NCBI GenBank assembly: GCA_949987565.1
Contig: OX465115.1
Location: 10,341,055-10,405,054, forward strand
Source of the DNA: Luidia sarsii
Taxonomy: Eukaryota > Echinodermata > Asteroidea > Paxillosida > Luidiidae
Direction: 5' to 3'
Length of the DNA stretch: 64,000 bases
Shown here: positions 23,201 to 33,030 of the stretch, piece by piece
Numbering within the stretch: the stretch's first letter is position 1
Layout of the letters: every line of letters starts with the position of its first letter
Notes under the pieces: model-generated
What the model saw: the letters and a program-made list of their open reading frames with translations, nothing else
What the model was told of the DNA's origin: nothing
The model's database searches: none
Translations under genes and position numbers: made by a program

Positions 23201-26200
23201 CTACTAGAATGGTCGCCGGAATGGCCATGAATATTGCATTGGGTGCTACGGAAACCAGGATCAGACCACAATTCAGGAGCAGGGTGCAGGCGATTACCGA
23301 TCTCCGACTTCCGAGTTTTCTTGCGATTGGCCCTGCGAGAATACCTGGAATAGAAGAGAGCATTTTAATTCGGAATTCATCGGGAATCACCAAATTAAAT
23401 ACCCTGATTAATTAGAATATTTTATCTTGTTCGTTATGCCTTCTTGAATGTCCCTCTACGAAGAAAACTCAACACCCTATGACACAAAATATGAAGTTTG
23501 CTTACCTCATTGGCTGTTAAAAACAACCTATACACTTAAATATAAGCCACATATGAGCCACTCACTTCTCATAGAGATAGAAAATTCATGGAATTCTAGA
23601 GCCTCCTGTGGACGAATTTGCGTTCTTATACGTCTCCACGTGTAGTGTACTGTACGTGTGGCAGTTTTCCTGCTGAATTTGAAACGATTTCCTCAAACTT
23701 TTCCATTGACACCAAGTCTAAATATACATATGGGTCATTCCACCAGGTTGGGTCACAAAGTGTGACATGGAAGTGAAAAATTCAAATTAGTTGAAAAGCA
23801 ATTCTTTTGCACTTGTTATGTGTGTGACATGTCATAGTTTCATAATCTCATATGTTTTTGGTGTGTTGATATACAAAATAAAAATAAATTCTTCTAGAAT
23901 CTGCAGTGCTCCACCAACAGTGCAGACGTAACGTGGACACCAAAGCCAATAAATCATTTTAATGCAAATAATACATAGGCATAGAATTTCATTAACAACT
24001 AATCATAAAATAATTGTATTTAAGAAGTAAAAATCAAAACAAAACTTTAGATTGACCTACGAATACAACCATCGACCGAGGAAAGAAAAAACTAAGACCA
24101 TGTCAGTTCATTTCTTCTCAATATTTTCACATGCATGATGTTTATTTCCACAAAGTCACATAGAACTCAAGTTAGCAAAGAAACAAACATTCCTTTGGTT
24201 TTAAATGCACAGATATACTTCAGAAAATCATAGTTTGGGAAAATATTAAAACTGGAATTACTTAATATTGAAATATGGTTTACTCATTAACTCCTGTGCA
24301 GACGTAACGTGGACACCGTGTCATATTACATCAGCACAACATGTTTTTTTTCCTTTGATGGTTGGGAATTTTTGGCTTTAGATTTGGCTTTTGGCTTGCT
24401 TTTGGCTTTTACATCGGCCAGTGCTGTAGGTTTCGAGACCATTTTTCCCTGGTCTCGGTCTCGTTACCCTGTGGTCTCGGTCTTGGACCCTTCCGGTCTC
24501 GGATATTGTCTTGCTTCGAGACCGCCATTATTTACATGTGAACATGTGAAATTAATTTGTTATCTTTTTTTTCTAAGCTCCCGGTCTGTTGAAAACAAAA
24601 AACCCTTTATGGGAACTACACATCGGGCATTTTGCCCAGGGCTGATGAGTAGTTAATGACACTGTAAACTCCATGCATCAGAGGGTGGAAGGTTGGAAAC
24701 ATCACGCAAAACCAATACTCATATCATGCGGGGCCTCATTCTACATGTATGGTTCCACAAACTTCCCCGAACCAATACCATGGGTTCTGGTACTGTGTAG
24801 AATGCAATACACACGTAAAATCACAAAATAATGAGAGCACATGCAATCTTACGTATGCATGTGGGACGTAAGGGAAAACCAATCAATGACTTTGTTGAAG
24901 AATTTTCCATCAAGGGGAATTAATTTAAATGAGTCACCTGTTTTGCCGTTTTGGTCTTAGGAAGTCTGTTATGTATATAGATAGATATCCTAACATTCCA
25001 AAAAAGAATGAGACTGTTTTGTTTTTTTCCCCTTCGATCTAACCTTGGAGTTGACTTATGACAAATGTTAAACAATAAAACTGTGTAAAATCACTCACAT
25101 CGTACTGTTTCGTACAAATTAATTAATTTTCTTCACTTTTACTGTGTCATCCTTTCATTACAGTCTCATCTCGGTTTCGACCTTTTGCAAGGTCTCGACT
25201 ACAACACTGGAATCGGCTAATGTTTGGTTTTGCTGAACAGTTTGATTTTTAGGCTTTGTCACATTTGGACTTGCTGCCTTGATGTAGTCTTATCCTAAGT
25301 GAGGTTCTTGGATCTTGGCGTCATCCTCAATTTCCTTCAGGGCCTAATACAATAAAAAAAAATGAGAAAAAAAACACAGAAAAATACATAAGATACCCTG
25401 TTGAAAGGAAAGTGGAATATCTAATAATAGCAACCAGTTTTACATCTTTTTAAAATTGAAAGTCAGAGTTTGGAAAACATGTAAAAGCAATCCACTGCAG
25501 AATTCAAGAAAATGAATCCAGGCCTTCATTTTAATAAATACGAGGAGAGCTAAAAAGTTGCTCTCCTTAATTCACTTTGTTGAATTAAGGAGAGCGGTTT
25601 TTTTTCTATGAAAAACGAAAGAAAAAACCCACTCAATTCCAACGACAAAGAAAGAAACCCATTATTATCACAATTCATGTTTTGTTTCGGTAGTAAAATA
25701 AATTGCACTTTTTTGTAGCGTGACCGTCTCGCTATTACTCCCTGGAACTTGGAAGTTACGATCAGGCTTGAGTAGCGCAGCGTACTCATATGCAGCCATG
25801 TGGCCGCTGTGCACGTGCACTGTGCAGTGTGCAAAGACGTGTTGTGTCATGTCACATTGCAGCGCGTAGGCTGGTTTCGGCCCTACTGGTCCTGTAGTGT
25901 CGCTATGGCTTTACGAGGCGGAAACCAAACCTAGACTTGCCAACCTGGTTAACGTCGCGAAGGGAAAACGCTACTTCCATCGTTCGTCTCCGAATGTTGT
26001 TTCCGCGTAATCTAATATTTATCCCTTCGTCATTAATGTTGAAAGTGGTATGAATAGAAAGAAGAGAATACAAGCTTCAATTTAAGGGTAAAATCGACAA
26101 ATTTTGACGATGTTTACAGGGTGCGCTAGGAAGCCGAAAAACACGAGTTAGACTTTTTCTCCGCCATTTTAGCTCGATATGCCGCGGCAGCACGGAGGGA

Positions 26201-28408
26201 TTTGGCAATTTTGAACTTCCGATATCTCAAGAAAGAAATGAAACATCCTTCTCAATTTTTCTACAATTCTAGAAAATACATTTCTCATGAGGTGTGCGTA
26301 CTTCGGTTAAAATTAGTGTAATTAGATTAATATCTTACCTTTTCACGATCACTCTGAGGAATCTTCCTTGTCAACGTTTGCATTGCAGGCTGGTTGAACC
26401 AGTCTATTAGCTGATAGTCTGGTTCCAAGAGCTAAACATCCTGACAAATACTGTGAAGTCAGGGAGCCACACCTATTCAACGACGTTACGTGTGGACACT
26501 TGCACCTTTACATCGCCCCAGAAAAAAAATCACGAACGGAAAACCACTTCAGTGTCGCACGTGGTCTGTGAGGCACCCCCCCAAATATTTCTGTAGGCTG
26601 TTCCATTATAATATAGGGGTGGAACGTTCGCAATGTCGTCCCGAATGCACCGACGTTACAACCATTGCGTTGGACAACCACTGTCGTTCCGTCGCTCATT
26701 TTCGAGGCACATTTTGTGGGCATGGAGCATTTTCCTGTTTTATATGGTTATATTGTCAAACAATGAATAACTAGATTTAATAGAAGTAATACTAGCGTGT
26801 TTCGCATTTAAAGCTGAAAACTACAGCCTCCCTTTTCGACGTATCGTGCACATATTTTTGTGGACACCCCTTGTTACGTCGAATGGGTCAGTCTAACTTC
26901 GTTGTACATCACAAAATAAGGCTTTGGCTTGGAAATGTCCGCGTTGTTTGGGGAAAATGAAGTCCCTCGAATAAATAAACAACCCGGTGGTAGTTTTCTG
27001 CGATGTTTTCAGTCCGATGTTCCTTGTCAGAAATGTCAGCTTAAAATGTCACAATTTTCACCTCCAAAAGTGCTGTGGACACAACAGCATTTTGCATCAC
27101 AAAAATACGCGGACGCATCCGCGTGTGAAATAAGTGGATGGAATATGATAAGTTTGATGTTGCTTCATGTTTTAAGTTAATTCACTTTGAAGAAATAGTG
27201 TATAACGTTGTTTTTTTTCACCTTGAAATAATGACGGACAGAGTTTTCACGCGCGACCCAACCTGGTGGAATGACCCATATATATATCAGTCACCAGGTC
27301 ATATGACACGTACATACATGTACCGTACATGTACATGTACGGTTCACGTACACTCCATGTATCTCTACATGTACGTATACATGTAGAATAACAGTAGAAT
27401 AACATCACGTACTGTGCATGTAACGTGTAACTCACTATAATATTGATCATTGGGGGTTTCCTTTTTACTTATATAAAAGGTTCATTTGTATCAACTAAAA
27501 GCTTTTTTATAAATAACAAATAAAACTGATGCTGTACAGTAACGTGACCCGAATACCTCTTGCTTTGCGTTTCAGCGTCCTTACCATTTGAGCTATTCAT
27601 CCCTTACATATTATGGTGACCTTCGAAAATTGCCAACTAGTGTTTGCAGGGCTGGGGACCTGTCAGTAGCATTTAATGGGAAGCTGCCGTATAACCATTT
27701 CATTCACGTGCAAACAAACGATTTCTGTATACCTGGTTTGGAGATAGCCGGACTTGAATGCAGCCTTTTTATTTTCAAATCGTACACACTGTGCATACAT
27801 TTAGTGCTAACCAAAACCATGCACAGAAGTAAATGCACATCCCCTAAAAATGGGCACTTGTTATGCATTTAGTGATATAAAGGAACATCTGAAATCCTTA
27901 GGGCAAAAGGTGGGTTGGCCCGAAATAGAATTACAAATTGCAGAGTGATTTCTACCTTACTCTCTCGGATCTTCTGCCTTTCTAAAACCTTCCAGCTATG
28001 ATCAAAACATCAGGCCCCCTATTTTTTTGATATTCGCTTTTTGTTCACTTTTTTCAGTAAACAGTTGGAAACATGTTTACATATTACTGTTGTCTGTCGG
28101 ACCTCATTGCGGTGCACAATCCATTCCCCGGAATACCAATTCCCACGTATAATTATGCTACCCCCTGCTTGACATGGCTGCATGGAAGCATACCTACCTG
28201 ATGCAGCCGATGCGCTCCCCAATAACGAGGTCACGATGCCGATGATCCACGTTTTTGTATTGAACTGGTCTCTCAGCGTGGGCAGCAACACTCCCAGACT
28301 CTTGTACACACCCTCCCATATCATGGTGGCGAAGAAATACAACATGGTAAGGATGCAGCCACGCACATTGAACTCTCTTCTTTGGGTCTCGCACGCATTC
28401 TCGGCCAT
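17275..28408 (-). CDS. Monocarboxylate-transporter-like protein, copy B (4 exons, 422 aa)
   Basis: The exons on the minus strand are 28408-28198, 23344-23201, 19037-18237 and 17387-17275. Their lengths are 211, 144, 801 and 113 nt, exactly as in copy A, with GT-AG borders and no stops. It has the same MCT-like domain plan: EGVYKSLGVLLPTL in helix 1, GPIARKLGSRRS, HFSRHFSLACSIGHSGGGIS, and FIWSPFIDRGY in the second half, ending KIII-like before TAG (17275-17277). Exon 1 differs from A in the N-terminus (MAENACETQRREFNVRGC). Intron 1 is 4853 bp because a 3.5 kb TIR element sits in it (23732-27277). Intron 2 is 4163 bp and holds a Penelope-like element in the same orientation as the gene. It is probably functional if these introns are spliced. 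Confidence 0.82.
18135..18145 (-). other. Candidate 11-nt microexon, copy B intron 3
   Basis: On the minus strand GTTTTTGCCAG is flanked by TTCCAG and GTAAAC. It is the counterpart of 10991-11001 in copy A. Equivalent sites are 37238-37248 (copy C) and 62720-62730 (copy D). Confidence 0.4.
19250..19830 (+). repeat. Dispersed repeat in copy B intron 2
   Basis: This is a member of the repeat family found in intron 2 of each transporter copy. It begins at a GCTTCAGCAAAGCGG hairpin (19261-19275) and contains CCAAAAGGAAATGGCGTCA and GTTAGTTATTGAGCCATACA. It has no coding capacity. Confidence 0.55.
20295..23115 (-). mobile_element. Penelope-like element family 1, near full length, decayed
   Basis: A minus-strand retroelement of about 2.8 kb inside copy B intron 2. 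Read 5' to 3' (high to low), it shows a coiled N-terminal region (around 22500-22975) with LTEYYRRLRLTEFFF. The RT fingers and palm follow, with GTIDVSSLYTNIPQ (around 21910-21960) and GTAMGTRMAPSFA (around 21730-21775). The catalytic box is decayed to RYIDVFFF (around 21650). After it come the thumb and a GIY-YIG remnant starting IYLISCR (around 20850). The terminal GTTTCGATCCTAGCAGGA signature lies at 20319-20336. A 20-bp deletion near 22371 removes the KPADKGSA stretch kept in the copy at 39420-41640. Frameshifts break the frame throughout, so it cannot be autonomous now. Confidence 0.78.
23732..27277. mobile_element. 3.5-kb DNA transposon with 23-bp perfect terminal inverted repeats
   Basis: The ends are GGGTCATTCCACC... 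(23732-23754) and its exact inverse (27255-27277). Unit C at 42235-42250 has the uninterrupted sequence, so this is an insertion. The flanking TA tract is 2 bp longer in the filled site, consistent with a TA-type target duplication. Subterminal motifs repeat near both ends: TGCAGACGTAACGTGGACAC at 23921 and 24297, and inverted or related forms with GACGTTACG and GTGGACAC at 26482-26499 and 26870-26890. No transposase is recognised, so it is probably nonautonomous. Degenerate GGTCTCG repeats lie at 24435-24535. Confidence 0.8.
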
Positions 28409-29169
28409 GGCGACAGCTATGAAGGAGAACTCAATATATCACTAGTACACGCAGGAAGTCCACGACTGAAGCTGCGGTCGTTAACGTGCAAGAGTACGAC
28501 AAGAACGATTGCTACCGTAGACGACGAAAGTGTTAATGTTGATCAGTGCAAGCATATGCTCATAGCAGGCGAAGGTATTTTTAAATACTCTGCCACACAA
28601 CAAAAACCCGAATCCCCTTTATTCATAATCATGCGGTACACAGACCTTCAAAGGCTTTACAGAGTGTTATCGTCGTGGTAATGCGTGACCTTTGTGCCGT
28701 ACGCGAGTGTGAACTCTTCAATCCAGGCAAGAAAGTTTGCAACCCACTAGATATAGCTCCCATATAATACAGTACAAAACACTCTCTTTCAATGCCATGT
28801 ATTCCAAGCCCAAAGGTTTCACAGGTCTTGTAAATGTACTCTATAGTGTAGATTGGACATAAATCTCTCAATTTCTTTTATATTTTTGTGTCCGTATAGC
28901 CGTTCAGATTTTTTTGCTAATTGCCCCCCCCCCAAAAAAAAAAAAACCCACTCAAAATGATAAGCCGTCCCAGCCGTATTTCTGCAAAGATTTTGGAAAT
29001 GACCCCTCCACTTCTACAGTCAATTAGGGCCACATTTCAAGCCATATATCTTCCAAAATACACACGAAATTGAACAGTTGTCTTAAGCGTCACTTATTGT
29101 ATAATACATAATGATAAATAACCCTCAAAAGACCCTGTATTAAAAAGAACTCTCTTATTTTTGGTGGCA

Positions 29170-29290
29170 CACGTATGTTCGGCTCTGGCGACAGCTATGA
29201 GAGAGAATTCAATATATCACTAGTTCACTCGGGAAGTCCACGACTGAGGCTGCGGTCGTTTACGTGCAAGAGTATGCCAAGTACCCGCCC
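29170..29290 (-). pseudogene. Detached fragment of transporter 5'UTR/promoter
   Basis: This matches the sequence just upstream of the copy B start (28400-28500), including CGACAGCTATGA and AAGTCCACGACTGA. It ends abruptly at about 29285, where non-LTR sequence starts. There is no coding exon. A near-identical fragment lies at 52910-53036. Confidence 0.6.
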
Positions 29291-29745
29291 CGAGCCGCCT
29301 GAAATCGAGGAAGAGCTTTCTTCATGCAGTCCAACCATTGTCTCAGCCCCCTTATACAACTAGGCTAGCACTGTGGGAGGGGCTGCGAGACGAAAAAACA
29401 AAACATTGCATAGCTACCCATCCCGCGACCAGTGAGCAATTGGCACCTGGCCACACATCTGAGTGGAGGCTGTGGAAGTCCCTCAATAGACTACGCACAG
29501 AAATGGGTCGTAGCAAAGCCAACCTGAGCAAGTGGGGCTATGCTGATGTGGCCGATCCAATCTGTGAATTCGGTGTTTCAGAGCAGACAATGCAACATCT
29601 ACTGAGATGCCCACTCCTGGAGAACGAGTGCTGCCTAGAAGATCTGGCAAGTGCGAATAGGAAGGCCCTCAGCTGCGCAAGAGCCTGGCCCAACATTTAA
29701 ACCAAATCAGAGATGATGGACACGAAAGAAGAAGTGATATCGTTC
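29290..29745 (+). mobile_element. Non-LTR retrotransposon 3' end (C-terminal Cys/His motif)
   Basis: An open frame (29338-29700) ends in a segment typical of the C-terminus of non-LTR retrotransposon polyproteins: LNRLRTEMGRSKANLSKWGY, then C-E-F-G (CECG in the sister copy), EQTMQHLLRCPLL, and a short tail to TAA. RT and endonuclease are absent, so it is a 5'-truncated insertion. It sits inside a transporter 5' flank. The sister copy is at 53036-53474. Confidence 0.65.
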
Positions 29746-30104
29746 AGTGCATGCATGTGCTCATATCAGACAGATGGAGTTATGGAGCAGACAATGGAGT
29801 TATGGAGCACTATACCCAATGCCGACCATGGACCATTTCCGTGTTGACACACAATTCAGGTCCAAAGTCACCCTTCATTCTGCTGTGTAGGCGTGGATCT
29901 TTCCATTTTGCGCGGGGTTAAGGTAATTGGGAGGGAATAAATACAAACGCTTTGCATTAGAGAGATGCATGTATAGTTTTGCTATTAGAAAAATAATAAT
30001 ATATAAAAGCACTCATAACAGGGAACAAAAGTTCAGCTGGCCCCTCACCAAAAAGGTTTAGAGAAGCAACACTAGTTATTATATATTATTATTTTTATTA
30101 TAGT
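29746..30104. other. Transporter-type 5' flank, inverted
   Basis: It matches 7490-7620 upstream of copy A, in inverted orientation (the GGACCTGAATTGTG-like and TTAAGGTAATTGG segments). No gene is present. Confidence 0.45.
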
Positions 30105-30640
30105 TGTGTAGATGAATTTTGCAAGTTTCAACTCAAAGCCGTCGAATGAATATTCAGCCTCTACCTCCGTGTCGCAAGTGCGGAGCCGGTACCAACTCCG
30201 GGACCAAACTCTGCAAAACTGCAGCTCTGCCCTCATGCAGAGAAAGTTCGTGATGGTCGGCGCCCAGACGCAGTGCCTTCACACAAAGGTTGTGAATGAA
30301 CTCTAGGTGCCACCACCGAGGGGTCAAATAACTTCCTATCCTCGACGGTGAAAAATATGTACAACCTTATGCTATATGAAAACAAATCGGTAGCTGGTAT
30401 GAGGGCATACCTTAGGTCGAGGGAATTTCATGTATTATTGTTTCCTTGTACCCACTTCCGGTTGGCACGGGGTTGACGCAAACCGTTAAATTGTTGTTCT
30501 ACAGTGAACTTACCGATTAACACGGTGCATTGTACGGTGGGGGCGATCAGAGAGTGACATGTGTCTATTGCTTTGCAATGAAACATAATCAAATTAACCA
30601 AACTTTATATTGCAAAATGTTGCTCTCGTCGTTCCTAAAG
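30105..30640 (-). repeat. Inverted copy of the distal 5' flank of copy A
   Basis: It matches 6790-7340 in inverse orientation over about 530 bp. Short open frames (for example 30112-30306) have counterparts in copy A (7143-7331, minus strand) that begin alike (ASTSVSQVRSRYQ), but they diverge by frameshift before their ends. A short exon is possible but unproven. Confidence 0.55.
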
Positions 30641-30815
30641 CAACGAGCTCTTCCACTATATTGAGGCCCGAGCCTGTGCCATGAGCTCGTGTTATTGCCG
30701 CTTCATCCCCTCGAGCGGCGTAGGTTTTGTGAGATTTCTCTTTCATCTTTTACATCTGTCATATATCATCATATTGTTTATTGTCACTTGGCAATGTGAA
30801 ATTTATTTCGTACGC

Positions 30816-32290
30816 ATGCAAAGGAAGGAGCCATGCGCGTGCCCATGGCAGTGCCATGCACTTGAAGATAGTGCTTGCCAAGAAAGGAGAAATTATTCTT
30901 GGCCATCACTAGCCTCATGAGGGTGGTTATGTCGGAGATGGGTGGAGAAGACTGTTTTCCTTTGGCCAGGACCGAGGAGCAAGCTTGAATGCCTTCTTCC
31001 TGGGGGATGTTAGTGTATAGAGAGGAAACGTCAATAGTACCAATTATGGCAGTGGTAGGAATTTGATCCTTGACACTTTCCAACTTTCGCAGAAAGTCGG
31101 GAGTGTCATGGACGTATGAGGGGATTTGGGGATTTGAGTCAAGGAAAAGAGATATGTGTTCCGTAGGTGAACTATTGCCAGAGATGATAGGTCTGCCTGG
31201 GTTGTTGGCCTTGTGAAATTTCGGGAGAAGGTAGAATCTGTTAGTTCTACAATTGATCGGTGATAGAAATCTGTGAGCTATTTTACTCAATTGATCACGT
31301 GGCCGCATGTCATCCAAAACTTCCTGAATTTTCTCTGAAAATTTGCCATTGGGGTTACAGTCCAGACATTTGTAGTGCTGGGGATTGTTAAGTTGGCGAT
31401 TGGCTTCATCAATATATTTTTGGCGATCCATGATTACTACGGCTGACCCTTTATCTGCTGGCTTGATAATGATGTCACCGCGGGAACGTAGAGTGTTGAG
31501 AGCAAGACGTTCTTCCCTAGGGAGATTGTCGTGGGGCTTACTGGTAAGATGAGAGGAGTTGGAAACTTGAGAACTGACTGCTTGCACATACGTTTCAAGG
31601 GCTGGAACACCGTTCTTGGGGGGACCCAGGTGCTTTTTACTCGGAAAGGTTCTTCTTTACGGGAGCCAGAATCGAAGAAGAACTCAGTCAGACGAAGTCT
31701 GCGGTAATACTCAGTTAGATCTTGACTAAGCATTACTTGGTCAACTTTGGGGGGAGTTGGACAAAAGTTTAAGCCCTTGGAAAGTAACGTATGCTCTGCG
31801 TCAGTTAGAGAAGAAGAGGAAAGGGTGACAACAGTGTTAGTGGTGTAGTGGTGTAGTGGTTAGTGGTAAAGGTGTAGACTGGGGACTGCGTCTGAAGCGG
31901 TTGTGTCTGCGTTGTTTGGCAACAAGGCCACCAATCTTCTTGTTCTCCTGTACTGTCGGTGAGAACAGAATTGAGGTTAGAGAGACTTAACTCAATCTCA
32001 TCACTGAGATCCTTGTACTGGCTTTCAGAACAGCTTGAGCGGAGTTTGGAGTCCAGATTAGCAATGTCCTGGTGGACAGCCTGAAGGGTAATTTCACATT
32101 GCTCAGAGAGGACCTGGATGAGCTGAATGGAAGCACTATAAAGAATTTGATTCCATTTTTTCTGTAGGTTGGGGGAGAGTTTTCCAATTTGGGGGGTGTG
32201 AGATATCTGTAAGCCAGTAGGGATTAGGCGAGAGACTGAGAAAAAGTTGTAGTTGTCTTGATGGAAATTGTACCGAAGAGCCTTTTCTTG
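30816..32290 (-). pseudogene. Penelope-like element family 1, 5' portion with RT fingers and palm
   Basis: A minus-strand copy that retains the 5' half. It has the N-terminal region (around 31900-32200), LTEYYRRLRLTEFFF (around 31690-31730), KPADKGSAVVIMDRQKY (31415-31465), FYLLPKFHK, GTIDVSSLYTNIPQ (around 31020-31060) and GTAMGTRMAPSFAC (around 30815-30855). A continuous 267-codon frame covers the RT fingers and the motif A/B region (30784-31587). It stops abruptly at 30816, just before the catalytic YxDD box would appear, and runs into unrelated flank. Confidence 0.75.
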
Positions 32291-33030
32291 CAGTTACCTT
32301 AGTTGAAAGAAACGGGTTGGGTTATTCATATGTTAGTAAGAGCAAAATACAAAAGACAAACACAGAACATAGACTTACATACCAACGGACGGACAGACTA
32401 ACATACACACGTAGACAGGTCAGCAAGGAGGATCACCACGAGGAGATACAGCAACATAAGGAAATGACTTAAGGTGATATACAAAAATGTTGCAAACTGC
32501 TTTTACTGACTAAAATTACCAAATTGTAAATCTTAAAATTTAGTGGGCCTGACTTTGAAAGAGTGTGTTTTGTACAGTGTTCTATGGGAGCTCGATTTAG
32601 TGGGCTGAAAATTTGTTCTTGCCAGGACTCTAGAGTCCACACTAGTACATCTAAACCGTGGAAAAGGGTTGAAATGTTATTTTGACGTAAAACGAAAAAT
32701 TCACTAAAGAGACCGTGAAAAAAACTAAAAATATATAGGGTGGCAAGCTGCAGCTTTGAAAGATGGCTAATTCAATTGCCAGTAGGGGCCCTCAGCCCCC
32801 ATAGAGGTACTGTACGTATGGTGTCACTGTAACTGTCACTCACATATACTGCTTTATTTGCCTCTATCCATTTACCACCAGGATTGTGGCCTTAGAGACC
32901 ACTAGTGAAAACACAGTGAAAATGCCTTGGCAAATTGTGTGCCGTGAAATAGGGGTGAAAACACTGAATTTTCTTTTCACGGCTAAATGACATGTGCACC
33001 CCACTTTCACGGTTTAGATGTTTATAGTGT
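32291..33030. other. Junction region with a family 1 end fragment
   Basis: A family 1 end (GTTGCAAACTGC to TTTAGTGGGCCTGAC) occupies about 32470-32545 and is cut off just before the usual GTTTCGATCC. From 32546 the sequence matches 58033 onward almost base for base; this is the left edge of the recent C/D segmental duplication. No gene is present. Confidence 0.5.

Noticed and set aside
27285..27390. Cluster of CATGTACATG/TACATGTA palindromes
   Set aside because: A simple-sequence palindromic patch shared with 42240-42350. Nothing indicates a specific regulatory array.
27537..27605. tRNA-like A-box on the minus strand (TAGCTCAAATGG) with a GAGGTATTCGGGTC stretch
   Set aside because: The T-arm does not match GGTTCRANYCC, the acceptor stem does not pair, and the paralogous site in unit C (about 42505) lacks the middle. 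At most it is a degraded tRNA or SINE head.
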